Assembly: GCF_000423145.1 (NCBI RefSeq)
Contig: NZ_AUHK01000001.1
Coordinates: 62,001 to 126,000 of the forward strand
DNA: 64,000 nt
Direction of reading: 5' to 3'
From: Helcococcus sueciensis DSM 17243
GTDB lineage: Bacteria; Bacillota; Clostridia; Tissierellales; Peptoniphilaceae
The position numbers were made by a program, and so were the translations under genes. Shown here piece by piece: positions 45,672 through 57,461 of this stretch; within the stretch, counting starts at the first letter, position 1, and each line of letters opens with the position of its first letter. The notes below the pieces were generated by a model. The model was given only the letters and a program-made list of their open reading frames with translations, did no database searches and was not told the origin of the DNA.

Positions 45672-47426
45672 CTAATCTATATTTTTAATATTTAATTCTT
45701 TCAATTGCTCTTCATCAACTACTGTTGGTGCTTCAGTTAACAAGTCAGAAGCTGATTGTGTTTTTGGAAAAGCAATTACATCTTTAATATTATCTTTATT
45801 TAATAATGTCATTACTAATCTATCTAATCCATATGCAATACCACCATGAGGAGGTGTTCCATATGCAAGGGATTCTACAAAGAATCCAAATTTTCTTTCA
45901 ATATCTTCCTTAGTTAATTTTAAGGCCTTAAACATTCTATTTTGAAGTTCTGAATTATTTATTCTTATAGATCCACCAGCTATTTCATCCCCATTTATAA
46001 CTAAGTCATAAGCCTTAGCTCTCATGCTTTCCGGATGAGTTTCTAAAAATTCAATGTCTTCATCTACTGGATGTGTGAAAGGATGGTGTTTAGCAACATA
46101 TCTTTCTTCTTCCTCATCATATTCAAACATTGGGAATTCATTTATCCAAGTTATAGCAAAATCATTTTTATCAAATTCAAGATTTTCATCTGCTATCATA
46201 GTTCTAAGAGAACCCATAAGTTCTAAAACTCTTGGTTCTTTGTCAATTATTATTAAAGCTAAGTCTCCATCTTGTAATTTTAATTTTTCAATTAATTTTG
46301 AATTGAACTCTTCATTTAAAAATTTATTTATTGAAGAATTAATTTCTCCATTCTCTAATCTAAACCAAATTAAACCACTAGCTCCCATACCTTTTACTAC
46401 AGATGTTAATTTGTCGATTTTCTTTCTTGAATATTTTTCACTTAATGAATTGAAATTAATCGCTTTAATTTTCTTTCCATCAGCTACTGAATCCTTAAAA
46501 AGATTGAAATCTATAAATTCTGATAAATCTGAAATGTCTTGAATTTCAAATCCATATCTTAAATCAGGTTTATCTGAACCATATTTACTCATAGCCTCAT
46601 CAAAGCTCATTCTGTTGAAAGGTAACTCTAAATCAATATTCTTTACTTTTTTGAATATATGTTTAACCAAATTTTCATTTAATTCTATTACATCTTCGAT
46701 ATCAACAAAACTCATTTCTAAGTCTACTTGTGTAAACTCTGGCTGTCTATTCGCTCTTAAATCTTCATCTCTAAAGCATTTTACAACTTGATAATATCTA
46801 TCCGTTCCACCAACCATTAACATTTGTTTGTATAATTGAGGGGATTGAGGAAGTGCATAATAAGTATTTTTGTTTATTCGTGAAGGTACTAAATAGTCTC
46901 TAGCGCCTTCAGGAGTTGGTTTTCCTAAAAAAGGTGTTTCAACTTCTATAAAACCATTATCATATAGAAAATCTCTAAAAGCTTTAACGATTTCTGCTCT
47001 CTGTCTTAAGGTCTTTTGCATAGATGGTTTTCTAAGATCTAAATATCTATATTTTAATCTCATTTCTTCTGAAACATTATCACCATCCTTTATATATATT
47101 GGAGGTGTTTTTGCGCTATCATATAAAACTAATTCATCTACAATTATTTCAATATCACCAGTTAATATATCTGGGTTCTTACTTTCTCTTTCTTCAACAT
47201 TACCTTTTATGCCAATTACATATTCTGATTTTAATTCTTTAGCTTTTAAGTAAAGTCCTTCATTATCTTCTTTCTTAAAAACTATTTGAGAGATACCAGT
47301 TTTATCTCTAATATCTATAAAAAGCAACGGGCCTAAATCACGAGTTTTAGATACCCATCCATTTAATACAACAGTTTCTCCAATATTTTCTTTTCTAAGT
47401 TCTCCACAAAAATGCGTTCTTTTCAT
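45672..47426 (-). CDS. aspS: aspartyl-tRNA synthetase
   Basis: I start this at ATG 47426 (584 residues, MKRTHFCGELRKENIGETV), two bases after the preceding stop, with GAGGAA as RBS. It has the N-terminal OB anticodon domain, class II motif 2 (QVVKCFRDEDLRANRQPEFT), a GAD insertion, and motif 3 ending GIAYGLDRLVMTLL. The bacterial-type insertion is present, so it is a D-type enzyme. Whether it is discriminating for tRNA-Asp or also charges tRNA-Asn cannot be told here. No T-box leader precedes it. Confidence 0.96.
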   Translation of the reverse strand: MKRTHFCGELRKENIGETVVLNGWVSKTRDLGPLLFIDIRDKTGISQIVFKKEDNEGLYLKAKELKSEYVIGIKGNVEERESKNPDILTGDIEIIVDELVLYDSAKTPPIYIKDGDNVSEEMRLKYRYLDLRKPSMQKTLRQRAEIVKAFRDFLYDNGFIEVETPFLGKPTPEGARDYLVPSRINKNTYYALPQSPQLYKQMLMVGGTDRYYQVVKCFRDEDLRANRQPEFTQVDLEMSFVDIEDVIELNENLVKHIFKKVKNIDLELPFNRMSFDEAMSKYGSDKPDLRYGFEIQDISDLSEFIDFNLFKDSVADGKKIKAINFNSLSEKYSRKKIDKLTSVVKGMGASGLIWFRLENGEINSSINKFLNEEFNSKLIEKLKLQDGDLALIIIDKEPRVLELMGSLRTMIADENLEFDKNDFAITWINEFPMFEYDEEEERYVAKHHPFTHPVDEDIEFLETHPESMRAKAYDLVINGDEIAGGSIRINNSELQNRMFKALKLTKEDIERKFGFFVESLAYGTPPHGGIAYGLDRLVMTLLNKDNIKDVIAFPKTQSASDLLTEAPTVVDEEQLKELNIKNID

Positions 47427-47428
47427 AA

Positions 47429-48064
47429 TTATTCCTCTTCCCTTATCCATGGATTATTTTGTTTTTCATGCTTTATAGTTGTACTTCCACCATGTCCTGG
47501 TAAAAGTATAGTTTCGTCATCAAATTTACTATACACAATATTTAGAATTGAACTTTTTAAGTCCTCAAATTTAGCACCATATATATCTGTTCTACCAATT
47601 GATTCTCTAAAAATTAAATCCCCAGAAAATATTAATTTATTTCCTAATTTATACATAAGATGATCATATGAATGACCAGGTGTATAATAATATTCAAAAA
47701 TGTCAAAATTCCCTTCTTCACCCTCAAGATAAATATCTGCATGAGTACTTATATCTGGTATATCTGAATATTTGAAACTCATATTAATTCTTGAATCTTC
47801 TAGATAATCTTTTGAATTCTTATGTGCTACAACTTTAACTCCATATTTTTCTCTCCAAAAATCAAGTGAGAGTATATGATCCCAATGACCATGTGTAAGC
47901 ATTAAATACTTTATTTTTAAGCCTTCTTCTTCAATTTTATCAATAAAAGGCTTTGTCTTTGAAGATGCATCTATAATCCAAGCATCTTTGGTATCTTCGT
48001 CCCATATTAAATAAGTGTTTGTGCTTGCAGGACTATTATTATCTTGCATAATTTTTAGTGACAT
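47429..48064 (-). CDS. MBL-fold metallo-hydrolase (glyoxalase II-like)
   Basis: The 211-residue hydrolase has the zinc motif THGHWDHILSLDF (about residues 56-68), a later YTPGHSYDHLMY and LLPGHGGST. It belongs to the small glyoxalase II-like group (YcbL/YqgX type) often encoded near dtd and rel in Firmicutes. The natural substrate, hydroxyacylglutathione-like thioesters or others, is unknown, and glutathione may not be present. It is separated by 8 nt from dtd and 2 nt from aspS. Confidence 0.85.
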   Translation of the reverse strand: MSLKIMQDNNSPASTNTYLIWDEDTKDAWIIDASSKTKPFIDKIEEEGLKIKYLMLTHGHWDHILSLDFWREKYGVKVVAHKNSKDYLEDSRINMSFKYSDIPDISTHADIYLEGEEGNFDIFEYYYTPGHSYDHLMYKLGNKLIFSGDLIFRESIGRTDIYGAKFEDLKSSILNIVYSKFDDETILLPGHGGSTTIKHEKQNNPWIREEE

Positions 48065-48072
48065 ATAATCTC

Positions 48073-48522
48073 CTAATAAATTTTACTTGAATCTAGCTGT
48101 ATAGTTACTGGTCCATCATTTACAAATTCTATCTGCATATCTGCACCAAATACACCAGTCTCTACAATTTTTATATTTTCTTTTACCTTATCAATAAATT
48201 TTTCATAAAAGTATTCACCTTTTTTAGAATCTGCTGAGTTAGTAAAACTTGGTCTATTACCTTTTCTAGCATCTCCATATAATGTGAATTGTGAAACTAT
48301 CATAATCTCTCCATCTATATCTTTAATGGATAAATTCATTTTATCTTCACTATCGCTAAATATTCTAAGTCCTAAAGTTTTCTTTGCTATATATTCCAAA
48401 TCTTCGTATTCATCACTTTTTTCTATTGCAAGTAATACAAGCATTCCTTTATTAATTGATGAATATAATTTGTTGTCAATATATAAATTTGATTTTGTTA
48501 CTCTCTGTATAATAGCTCTCAA
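48073..48522 (-). CDS. dtd: D-aminoacyl-tRNA deacylase
   Basis: The 149-residue DTD hydrolyses D-aminoacyl-tRNAs. It has the characteristic ends MRAIIQRVTKSNLYID, the SQFTLYGDARKGNRPSF active-site motif (about residues 76-92) and the C-terminal Gly-Pro-Val-Thr-Ile motif in NDGPVTIQLDS. The start codon is TTG at 48522 with GGGAG upstream. It follows rel by 2 nt, a conserved Firmicutes order (rel-dtd). Confidence 0.95.
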   Translation of the reverse strand: MRAIIQRVTKSNLYIDNKLYSSINKGMLVLLAIEKSDEYEDLEYIAKKTLGLRIFSDSEDKMNLSIKDIDGEIMIVSQFTLYGDARKGNRPSFTNSADSKKGEYFYEKFIDKVKENIKIVETGVFGADMQIEFVNDGPVTIQLDSSKIY

Positions 48523-48524
48523 AA

Positions 48525-50687
48525 TTACTCCCTATAAACTTCTAATGTACCGTCTGTTTTTCGAATTAAATACAATATTTTTTTAATTTCTTCTGTAGAT
48601 TTAACATGTATTGTTAAACTAATATTTACAGTAGTATCACTATTTATTCTAGAATTAATTCCTGCAATATTATATCCTTCTTTAGATAAAACACGTGTCA
48701 ATTCAGCTAAATATCCTGGTTTATCATTTGCAGTGATATTTACAACTACATAGAAAGAAGAATTTGAACTTTCATTCCAGCTAACTTTTATAAGTCTTTC
48801 TTTATTCTTAGCATTTTTTATATTCATACATGTCTTTCTATGAACTGTAATTCCATGGCCCGTAGTTATATAACCTACTACATCATCTCCAGGTACTGGA
48901 TTACAACATTTAGCAAATTTAACATCTAGATTTGTTAAATTATCGATAATTATGCCATCGGATAAATTATTTCTAACTTCATTATTAACTTCAACATTTT
49001 TTATATTATCTACATTTTCTTCAGTTTCTTCTTCTTTAATTTTATATTTTTCATTGTATCTTGATTCTAAATGTTTCATCATAGTATTTACATTTAAAGA
49101 ACCATAACCTATTGAATTATATAAATCTTCTATATTGTTTTTCTTGTACTTTTCTACTAAAAAGTTTAGGGATTCGGTGTCCAATATTTTTGAAATATCA
49201 TATCCTTTTTTACGAGCTTCTTTTTCAAGTAAATCTCTTCCAGATTCGATATTTTTATCTTTATCTCTCTTCTTAAAAAAAGCTTTAATTTTATTTTTAG
49301 CATGAGAAGATACAACAAAATCTAACCAATCTATATTTGGTCCTGTTGAATTATTTGACGTCAATATATTTACTATGTCACCCGTTTTGAGTTTATAAGA
49401 TAGTGGAACCATTTTACCATTTACTTTTGCCCCAACAGTTTTATTTCCAACTTCTGAATGCACTCTAAATGCGACATCAACTGGTGTTGAATCCTTTGGT
49501 AAATCAATCACATCACCCTTTGGTGTAAATACATATACCTCGTCATTGAATAAGTCTCCTTTAAATGAGTCCATAAATTCATAAGCAGAAGTATCCTTAC
49601 CCCATTCTATCAGCTGTCTAATCCAATTTAATCTATTATCAAAATTTGAAGCTTTCTTTTTATTTTCTTTATATTGCCAATGATTTGCAATACCAAATTC
49701 TGCATTTTTGTGCATTTCTTCAGTACGAATTTGAATTTCAAATATTTGACCTTTTTCACCAATAACAGTTGTATGCAATGATTGATAAAAATTTGGTTTT
49801 GGCTTAGCAATATAATCTTTGAATCTGCCAGGAATCGGTTTCCACATATTATGAACTATACCTAGAACTGCATAACATTGATTTATATCTTGTACAATAA
49901 TTCTAACTGCAATTAAATCAAATATATTATCAATTGTAGTGTCTTGTTTTTTCATTTTATTGTATATACTATAAATTCCTTTTGGTCTTCCTGTTATAGA
50001 ATATTTAAAATTAAACTTATCTAATTCATTCGATATTTTTTCTATAATATGTTCTATTACTTTTTCTCTTTCAGATCTTTTTTGATCAATTTGTTGAGCA
50101 ACATTATAATAAGAAACAGGATCTATATATCTTAAACATAAATCTTCAAGCTCCCATTTTATAGTATTGATACCAAGTCTATGTGCGATTGGTACATAAA
50201 TAGTTAAAGTTTCATTTGCTGTAGATATTTGCTTTTCACGAGTTTTATATTCTAAAGTTCTCATATTGTGTAATCTATCAGAAAGTTTAATAATAATAAC
50301 TCTGATATCATTTGCCATAGCAAGGACCATTTTTCTGATACTTTCAATTTGAGCTTCTTCTTTAGTTTTATATTGTAAGTTTTTAAGCTTAGTTACACCA
50401 TCAACTAAAGCTGTAATTTCCTCACCAAACTCTTCAACCATCTCTTCTCGTGTATAATCCGTATCTTCTAGTACATCGTGCATAAGTCCTGCACATATCG
50501 TTTCATCATCCATTTCTAATGATGCTAATATTATCGAAACTTCAACAGGATGAACTATATATGCTTCACCAGAATTACGTACTTGTCCCTCATGTTTCTC
50601 TTTAGCCAAATTAAAAGCTTTTGTTATAAGAGCAACATCAGGATTTTTATTGTATTTTTTTATTGAATTAAGTAATCTTTCTAACAT
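48525..50687 (-). CDS. relA: bifunctional (p)ppGpp synthetase/hydrolase
   Basis: The 720-residue Rel protein has an HD hydrolase domain (MHDVLEDTDYTREE, about residues 68-81; LSDRLHNMRTLEYK). Next come the synthetase domain (GRPKGIYSIYNKMKK, FYQSLHTTV), a TGS domain (DEVYVFTPKGDVIDLP), the conserved cysteine motif AKCCNPVPGDDVVGYITTGHG and a C-terminal ACT domain. Both catalytic motifs are intact, so it can make and degrade the alarmone during starvation. It sits in the recJ-rel-dtd order typical of Firmicutes. Confidence 0.96.
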   Translation of the reverse strand: MLERLLNSIKKYNKNPDVALITKAFNLAKEKHEGQVRNSGEAYIVHPVEVSIILASLEMDDETICAGLMHDVLEDTDYTREEMVEEFGEEITALVDGVTKLKNLQYKTKEEAQIESIRKMVLAMANDIRVIIIKLSDRLHNMRTLEYKTREKQISTANETLTIYVPIAHRLGINTIKWELEDLCLRYIDPVSYYNVAQQIDQKRSEREKVIEHIIEKISNELDKFNFKYSITGRPKGIYSIYNKMKKQDTTIDNIFDLIAVRIIVQDINQCYAVLGIVHNMWKPIPGRFKDYIAKPKPNFYQSLHTTVIGEKGQIFEIQIRTEEMHKNAEFGIANHWQYKENKKKASNFDNRLNWIRQLIEWGKDTSAYEFMDSFKGDLFNDEVYVFTPKGDVIDLPKDSTPVDVAFRVHSEVGNKTVGAKVNGKMVPLSYKLKTGDIVNILTSNNSTGPNIDWLDFVVSSHAKNKIKAFFKKRDKDKNIESGRDLLEKEARKKGYDISKILDTESLNFLVEKYKKNNIEDLYNSIGYGSLNVNTMMKHLESRYNEKYKIKEEETEENVDNIKNVEVNNEVRNNLSDGIIIDNLTNLDVKFAKCCNPVPGDDVVGYITTGHGITVHRKTCMNIKNAKNKERLIKVSWNESSNSSFYVVVNITANDKPGYLAELTRVLSKEGYNIAGINSRINSDTTVNISLTIHVKSTEEIKKILYLIRKTDGTLEVYRE

Positions 50688-50712
50688 AGTATCATCCTCT
50701 AAAAATTAATAA

Positions 50713-52461
50713 TCATCTTATAGATAATATTTCTAATTGAATATTTGTATATCCATTAAATGTATTAAGACCAATTTTATAAGCTATGTCTATATTTTGA
50801 CCTTTTAATTTCTCTAGATCATCAGTATCTTTAATATTATCTTTATTTAATATTTTTACATAATCTTCAAGCTTAAAACCAACAGCTTGGTGAGTATCTG
50901 TCCCATCAGATAATACAAGTCTAAGCACATTTCTATTAACACCTAAAATACTTGCATTAACTACATTTACATTTTTTGTAGCAAATATAGGACTTCTAAA
51001 TCCAAATCCATAAGGTTCTAAAAACTCAATCTCTTTTATAATTTCTGATTTTATTTGACTAAATTTCAATGTCAAATCAATTTCTATTTCCTTCATGAAA
51101 TCTTTTGATTGTAAGTGACTATTATCTAATAAACTTTTATAAATATAAGCCAATTTATTTTTTTCTAAAGTCAATCCACATGCCATTTCATGACCACCAA
51201 AGGCAACATAATCGTCTCTAAATTGATTTAATCTTTCAAACATATTATACGCCTTTATACTTCTTCCCGAACCTTTTATTAAACCATCTTCAGTAGCATC
51301 TGTCAGTATTAATGTTGGTTTATTATATCTATCTTTAATTCTTCCTGCTACTAAACCACATATTGATTCATGAATTGAATTTTCATATAGTACAATTATA
51401 TCATTTTTATCAATATTTTCATCTTCTATTCTTGAAATTGCAAGTTCAACAGAATCTTTTGTCATTTTTTTTCTTTCATTATTTAATTCAACAAGAGCAC
51501 TTGCGTATTCTTTTACAATTTCAATATTTTCTTCTAAAAATAATTCAACGCCAAGTTTTGCAGTATATATCCTACCTGAAGCATTGATAGTAGGACCTAT
51601 TAAAAATCCAACTGTATAAATATCTACATCCTTAGTCCAATTCATTTCATTTAATAGAGCATCTACACCTAAATTATTTCTGAAATTTAATTGTTTTAAA
51701 CCTTCAATAACTACAATTCTATTTTCATTTATAATTGGCATCATATCACAAATTGTTCCAAGTGCTGCAAATTGGACAAGAGATTCAACTGAACTTCTAT
51801 CAAATCCAAGCATATTTCCATACATAATTTGTATAGATTCTATAAACTTATATGCAACTAAAGCTCCACATATCATCTTGAAAGGATACTTATCTTCTCT
51901 TTGATGGGGATTTATAATAGCATCTGCATTTGGTAAATACTCAATATTATCTTTAACTACAATTTCATGATGATCAGTTACTATCACAGTTAAACCCTTA
52001 TCTTTTGCATACTGAATTGTGTCAAGAGCGGCTATACCATTATCACACGTTATTATAAGTCCTATTCCATCTTCACATGCTTTATCTACAATACTATTAT
52101 TAATTCCATAACCATCTTCTATGCGATCTGGTATTGAATAATAAACTTCATCATAAATAAATTTTAATCCTTTATATAATATTACTGTTGCGGATACTCC
52201 ATCTTGATCGTAATCACCTACAATCAAGATCTTTTGACCTTTTCTCATAGATTCTAATATTACATCTACACCTTTTTCCATATCTTTCATAAGAAGGGGT
52301 GAATGCATATTTTTCATTAATGGATTCAAAAAAGTATTCAGACTATACTCATCCACAGTATCTCTATTGGCCAATATAATTTTCTGAATTGTTGAAAACT
52401 CACTCATATCTTTTATTAAATTGTAATTTGTTGCATTTTGCATTAAATACCAGTTTTCCAT
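50713..52461 (-). CDS. recJ: single-stranded-DNA-specific exonuclease RecJ
   Basis: The 582-residue RecJ has the DHH motifs LIVGDYDQDGVSATVILYK (about residues 77-95), TCDNGIAALD and TDHHE, then LGTICDMMPI. A DHHA1 domain carries FGGHEMACGLTLEK, and a C-terminal OB-fold follows. It is a 5'-3' exonuclease for repair and recombination. The usual motif is D-Y-D-A-D-G and this has D-Y-D-Q-D-G, a tolerated change. It starts 22 nt after the yajC terminator and 25 nt before rel. Confidence 0.95.
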   Translation of the reverse strand: MENWYLMQNATNYNLIKDMSEFSTIQKIILANRDTVDEYSLNTFLNPLMKNMHSPLLMKDMEKGVDVILESMRKGQKILIVGDYDQDGVSATVILYKGLKFIYDEVYYSIPDRIEDGYGINNSIVDKACEDGIGLIITCDNGIAALDTIQYAKDKGLTVIVTDHHEIVVKDNIEYLPNADAIINPHQREDKYPFKMICGALVAYKFIESIQIMYGNMLGFDRSSVESLVQFAALGTICDMMPIINENRIVVIEGLKQLNFRNNLGVDALLNEMNWTKDVDIYTVGFLIGPTINASGRIYTAKLGVELFLEENIEIVKEYASALVELNNERKKMTKDSVELAISRIEDENIDKNDIIVLYENSIHESICGLVAGRIKDRYNKPTLILTDATEDGLIKGSGRSIKAYNMFERLNQFRDDYVAFGGHEMACGLTLEKNKLAYIYKSLLDNSHLQSKDFMKEIEIDLTLKFSQIKSEIIKEIEFLEPYGFGFRSPIFATKNVNVVNASILGVNRNVLRLVLSDGTDTHQAVGFKLEDYVKILNKDNIKDTDDLEKLKGQNIDIAYKIGLNTFNGYTNIQLEILSIR

Positions 52462-52482
52462 AATACCTATCTCTATATATGA

Positions 52483-52513
52483 AAAAATGAAAAGTTAAAA
52501 ACTTTCCATTTTT
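52483..52513 (-). terminator. intrinsic terminator between yajC and recJ
   Basis: 14-nt arms with one G:U position (AAAAATGGAAAGTT against AACTTTTCATTTTT on the minus strand) and a 3-nt loop lie 30 nt after the yajC stop and end in a T-run. Only about 20 nt separate it from the recJ start. Confidence 0.8.
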
Positions 52514-52542
52514 ACTTATTTAAAATTCTTAAAAATAAACAA

Positions 52543-53154
52543 CTATCTTGGATCTACTAAGATTTGTCTATAATCAGTACCAGTTGATTCTCCAACTACT
52601 CCAAGTAAAGCTAACTGATTCATAATTTCTGTAGCTCTTCCTTCTGAAAGTCTAAATGTATTTGAAATTTCTTTTACTGAAGCTTTATCTTCTATTACTA
52701 TAAATTCATACACATCTTCAAGTAATAAATCATATTCAATTTCTTCATTTATATTAGATTTAAGTTCATCTAATTTATCTGAAAATCTTTTATCATTTCC
52801 ATATGGTAGTGGTTGTACTGGTACATTTTGAAATTCTGAATTTACACCTTCATTTGATTGTTTTGTTGGATCTTCTACATAACTTAGAGCTTGTTTTAAA
52901 AATTCAATTTGTGTATTCCCAGATTGTATAACAAATGAATCTGCTTTTAATTCGACTATTTTACCCCTAACTCCACCTCTTGTAACTATTTGATCTCCTA
53001 CTTTCAATTCATTCATAGTATCTTGGAATTTTTTTTGTTGTTTCTTTTGTGGTCTAATCAACATAAAATAAAACACCCCAAAAACTAACGCCATCATAAC
53101 AAGTGAAGGTAAAATACTTCCTACTCCTTGTTGTTGTGCTGCTATTATATACAT
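52543..53154 (-). CDS. yajC: YajC preprotein translocase subunit fused to an FtsK-gamma-like winged helix
   Basis: Residues 1-95 are a normal YajC: one membrane helix (about 13-33), then FMLIRPQKKQQKKFQDTM, VGDQIVTRGGVRGKIVEL and a short SH3-like end. Normal YajC stops near 90-110 residues, but this one continues through a flexible linker (about 96-120) into a helical domain (about 138-200) with DVYEFIVIEDKASVKEIS, LSEGRATEIMNQLALLGVV and a final ILVDP strand. That layout matches the winged helix at the C terminus of FtsK (A-S...R-A...L-x-x-x-G-V-V...R-x-I-L-V). It is one uninterrupted frame of 203 residues directly after tgt. Confidence 0.85.
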   Translation of the reverse strand: MYIIAAQQQGVGSILPSLVMMALVFGVFYFMLIRPQKKQQKKFQDTMNELKVGDQIVTRGGVRGKIVELKADSFVIQSGNTQIEFLKQALSYVEDPTKQSNEGVNSEFQNVPVQPLPYGNDKRFSDKLDELKSNINEEIEYDLLLEDVYEFIVIEDKASVKEISNTFRLSEGRATEIMNQLALLGVVGESTGTDYRQILVDPR

Positions 53155-55314
<2,160 letters not shown>

Positions 55315-55315
<1 letters not shown>

Positions 55316-56319
55316 CAATCTTCCTTGTATATAATTCCATAATGTTCATAAGCTTTTTTTGAAAGTACTCTTCCTCTTGGAGTTCTATTAATAAATCCAA
55401 TTTGCAGTAAATATGGCTCATATACTTCTTCAATAGTTATAGATTCTTGACCCGTTGCTGCTGCAATAGTATCAAGGCCTACTGGACCACCACCAAAATT
55501 TTCTGCAATCGTATGAACAATTTTTTTATCTAATTTATCAAGTCCTAATTCATCAATTTCTAAAAAATTTAAAGCTTCTTTTGAAATTTCATGGGTGATT
55601 ACACCATCCCCCTTGATTTGAGCATAATCTCTTACTCTTTTTAATAATCTATTAGCTATACGTGGTGTACCTCTAGATCTTCTTCCAATCTCATTTGCTG
55701 CTTCTAATTCAATATCAACTTCTAATATCTCTGCAGATCGAGAAACAATAGTTGCTAAATCTTTCACCTTGTATAGATCTAGTTCAAGCATTACACCAAA
55801 TCTATCACGCAATGGTGATGAGAGCATACCTGATTTAGTAGTTGCACCTATCATTGTAAAATGCTCAAGATCTATTCTCAATGATTGTGCAGAAGGACCT
55901 TTTCCAACAATTATATCCAGCGCAAAATCTTCCATTGCGGGATATAAAACTTCTTCTACTGATTTATTAAGTCTATGAATTTCATCAATAAATAAAACAT
56001 CATATTTATCAAGATTTGTTAGTATAGCAGCTAAATCACCCGGTCTTGAAATTGCAGGTCCAGATGTAACCTTAACTTTAACACCTAATTCATTTGCAAT
56101 TATATGAGATAAAGTTGTTTTACCCAATCCTGGAGGTCCTTGTAATAGAACATGATCAAGAGAATCATTTCTTTTTTTAGCGGCTTCTATAAAAATTGAT
56201 AACTTATCTTTAGCTTTATCCTGACCAATATATTCTCTAAGCCATCTAGGTCTAAGTGAGTATTCAGTTGTTTCTTCATCATCAATTTGTACTGATCCAA
56301 CAATTCTATTTTCTGACAT
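55315..56319 (-). CDS. ruvB: Holliday junction branch-migration helicase RuvB
   Basis: The 334-residue AAA+ motor has [19 protein letters not shown], Walker [18 protein letters not shown] (about residues 58-74), Walker [11 protein letters not shown], sensor/Arg-finger region [18 protein letters not shown], and a C-terminal winged helix ending [13 protein letters not shown]. It drives migration with RuvA. It is followed by queA with a one-base overlap. A 53-nt gap separates it from ruvA. Confidence 0.97.
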
Positions 56320-56372
56320 TTTCTCCTCTTAATATTTCTAATATTAAACTATATAAACTTTGACTGTATATT

Positions 56373-56957
56373 TTATATTCTCTTAAGTGCAGATTTAATT
56401 ATATCTGAAAGCTTCATATCTGTAGTGTCTATATCCTTAAGAGCTTTTTTTGCATCTATATTATTATAACCTAAATTAATAAGCGCTTCTACTGCAACCT
56501 TATAATTCTCATCTTTTTCAACTATCTGAGTATGTTCTTCTTTTCCAGATAAAGACTCAATATCAATAGAATCAGTAAGTTCTAATATAATTCTTGAAGC
56601 ACTTTTTTTACCTATTCCTGGTGCTTTTGTTATAGTCTTATAATCATTATTAACAATCGCAAGTTTCAATTCGAAAACTGATAATGTTGAAAGTATTGAG
56701 TTCGCCGCTTTAGGACCAATTCCCGATACATTATTTAAACTTAAAAACATTTCTAAATCCTCAATTTCATCAAAACCATACAATGTTACTGAATCTTCTC
56801 TCACTACAAATTCAGTAAACACTTTTCTAGTTTCATTAAGAACAAATTTAGAAATGCTTCTTGCTGGCATAAATATTTTATAGCCAATATTATTATTTTC
56901 TAAAACTATATAATCTTCACGTATAAATTTAACTTCACCAATAATATATGAAAACAT
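56373..56957 (-). CDS. ruvA: Holliday junction DNA helicase subunit RuvA
   Basis: The 194-residue protein has an N-terminal OB fold (IGEVKFIREDYIVLENNNIGY), then tandem HhH motifs NVSGIGPKAANSILSTL (about residues 75-91) and APGIGKKSASRIILEL (about 112-127), and a C-terminal domain III (VEALINLGYNNIDAKKAL) that binds RuvB. It recognises four-way junctions. The start is 2 nt after ruvC. Confidence 0.95.
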   Translation of the reverse strand: MFSYIIGEVKFIREDYIVLENNNIGYKIFMPARSISKFVLNETRKVFTEFVVREDSVTLYGFDEIEDLEMFLSLNNVSGIGPKAANSILSTLSVFELKLAIVNNDYKTITKAPGIGKKSASRIILELTDSIDIESLSGKEEHTQIVEKDENYKVAVEALINLGYNNIDAKKALKDIDTTDMKLSDIIKSALKRI

Positions 56958-56959
56958 CT

Positions 56960-57454
56960 TTACTCCATCTTATATAAATCTTTTAATTTCCCGCTAAAAC
57001 TATGACATATAGCAATAGCTAGTGCGTCTGCTGCGTCATCAGGTTTTGGAATGTCTTGTAAATTTAAAATTCGCTTTACACTCTCTTGAACTTGTTTTTT
57101 AGTAGCTCTTCCATATCCTGTAAGTGCAGTTTTAATTTGTAAAGGTGTATATTCAAATATATCAAGATTATTAATTTTACCTGCTAGAATTTCGACTCCT
57201 CTAGCTTGACTAACCGCCATAAATGTTTTTGTGTTTTTTTCATGAAATAATTTTTCATAACAAACTTCATCTGGCTTATATTCTTTTATAATTTGGTTTA
57301 ATTCATTAAAAATAATTTCTAATCTAATCGCTGTACTTGTGTTAGCCTTTGTTTGAATACTCCCGTATTCTAACATCTTGATTTTACTACCTTCTTTTTC
57401 TATTATACCATATCCCACGATAGCATAACCAGGGTCAATTCCTAATATTCTCAT
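56960..57454 (-). CDS. ruvC: Holliday junction resolvase RuvC
   Basis: The 164-residue RNase H-fold nuclease has the acidic catalytic residues in LGIDPGYAIVGYGII (Asp7), the glutamate in VCYEKLFHEKNTKTFMAVSQ and the C-terminal DDAADALAIAICH. Its TGYGRATKKQVQ segment lies at the junction-binding face. It cuts Holliday junctions moved by RuvAB. YebC, often upstream in other Firmicutes, is replaced by an unknown gene. Confidence 0.95.
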   Translation of the reverse strand: MRILGIDPGYAIVGYGIIEKEGSKIKMLEYGSIQTKANTSTAIRLEIIFNELNQIIKEYKPDEVCYEKLFHEKNTKTFMAVSQARGVEILAGKINNLDIFEYTPLQIKTALTGYGRATKKQVQESVKRILNLQDIPKPDDAADALAIAICHSFSGKLKDLYKME

Positions 57455-57461
57455 ATATTAC

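Noticed and set aside
46054-46542. 162-residue plus-strand ORF inside aspS
   Set aside because: It is an antisense shadow of the aspS coding sequence, with Ser-rich low-complexity translation and no RBS.
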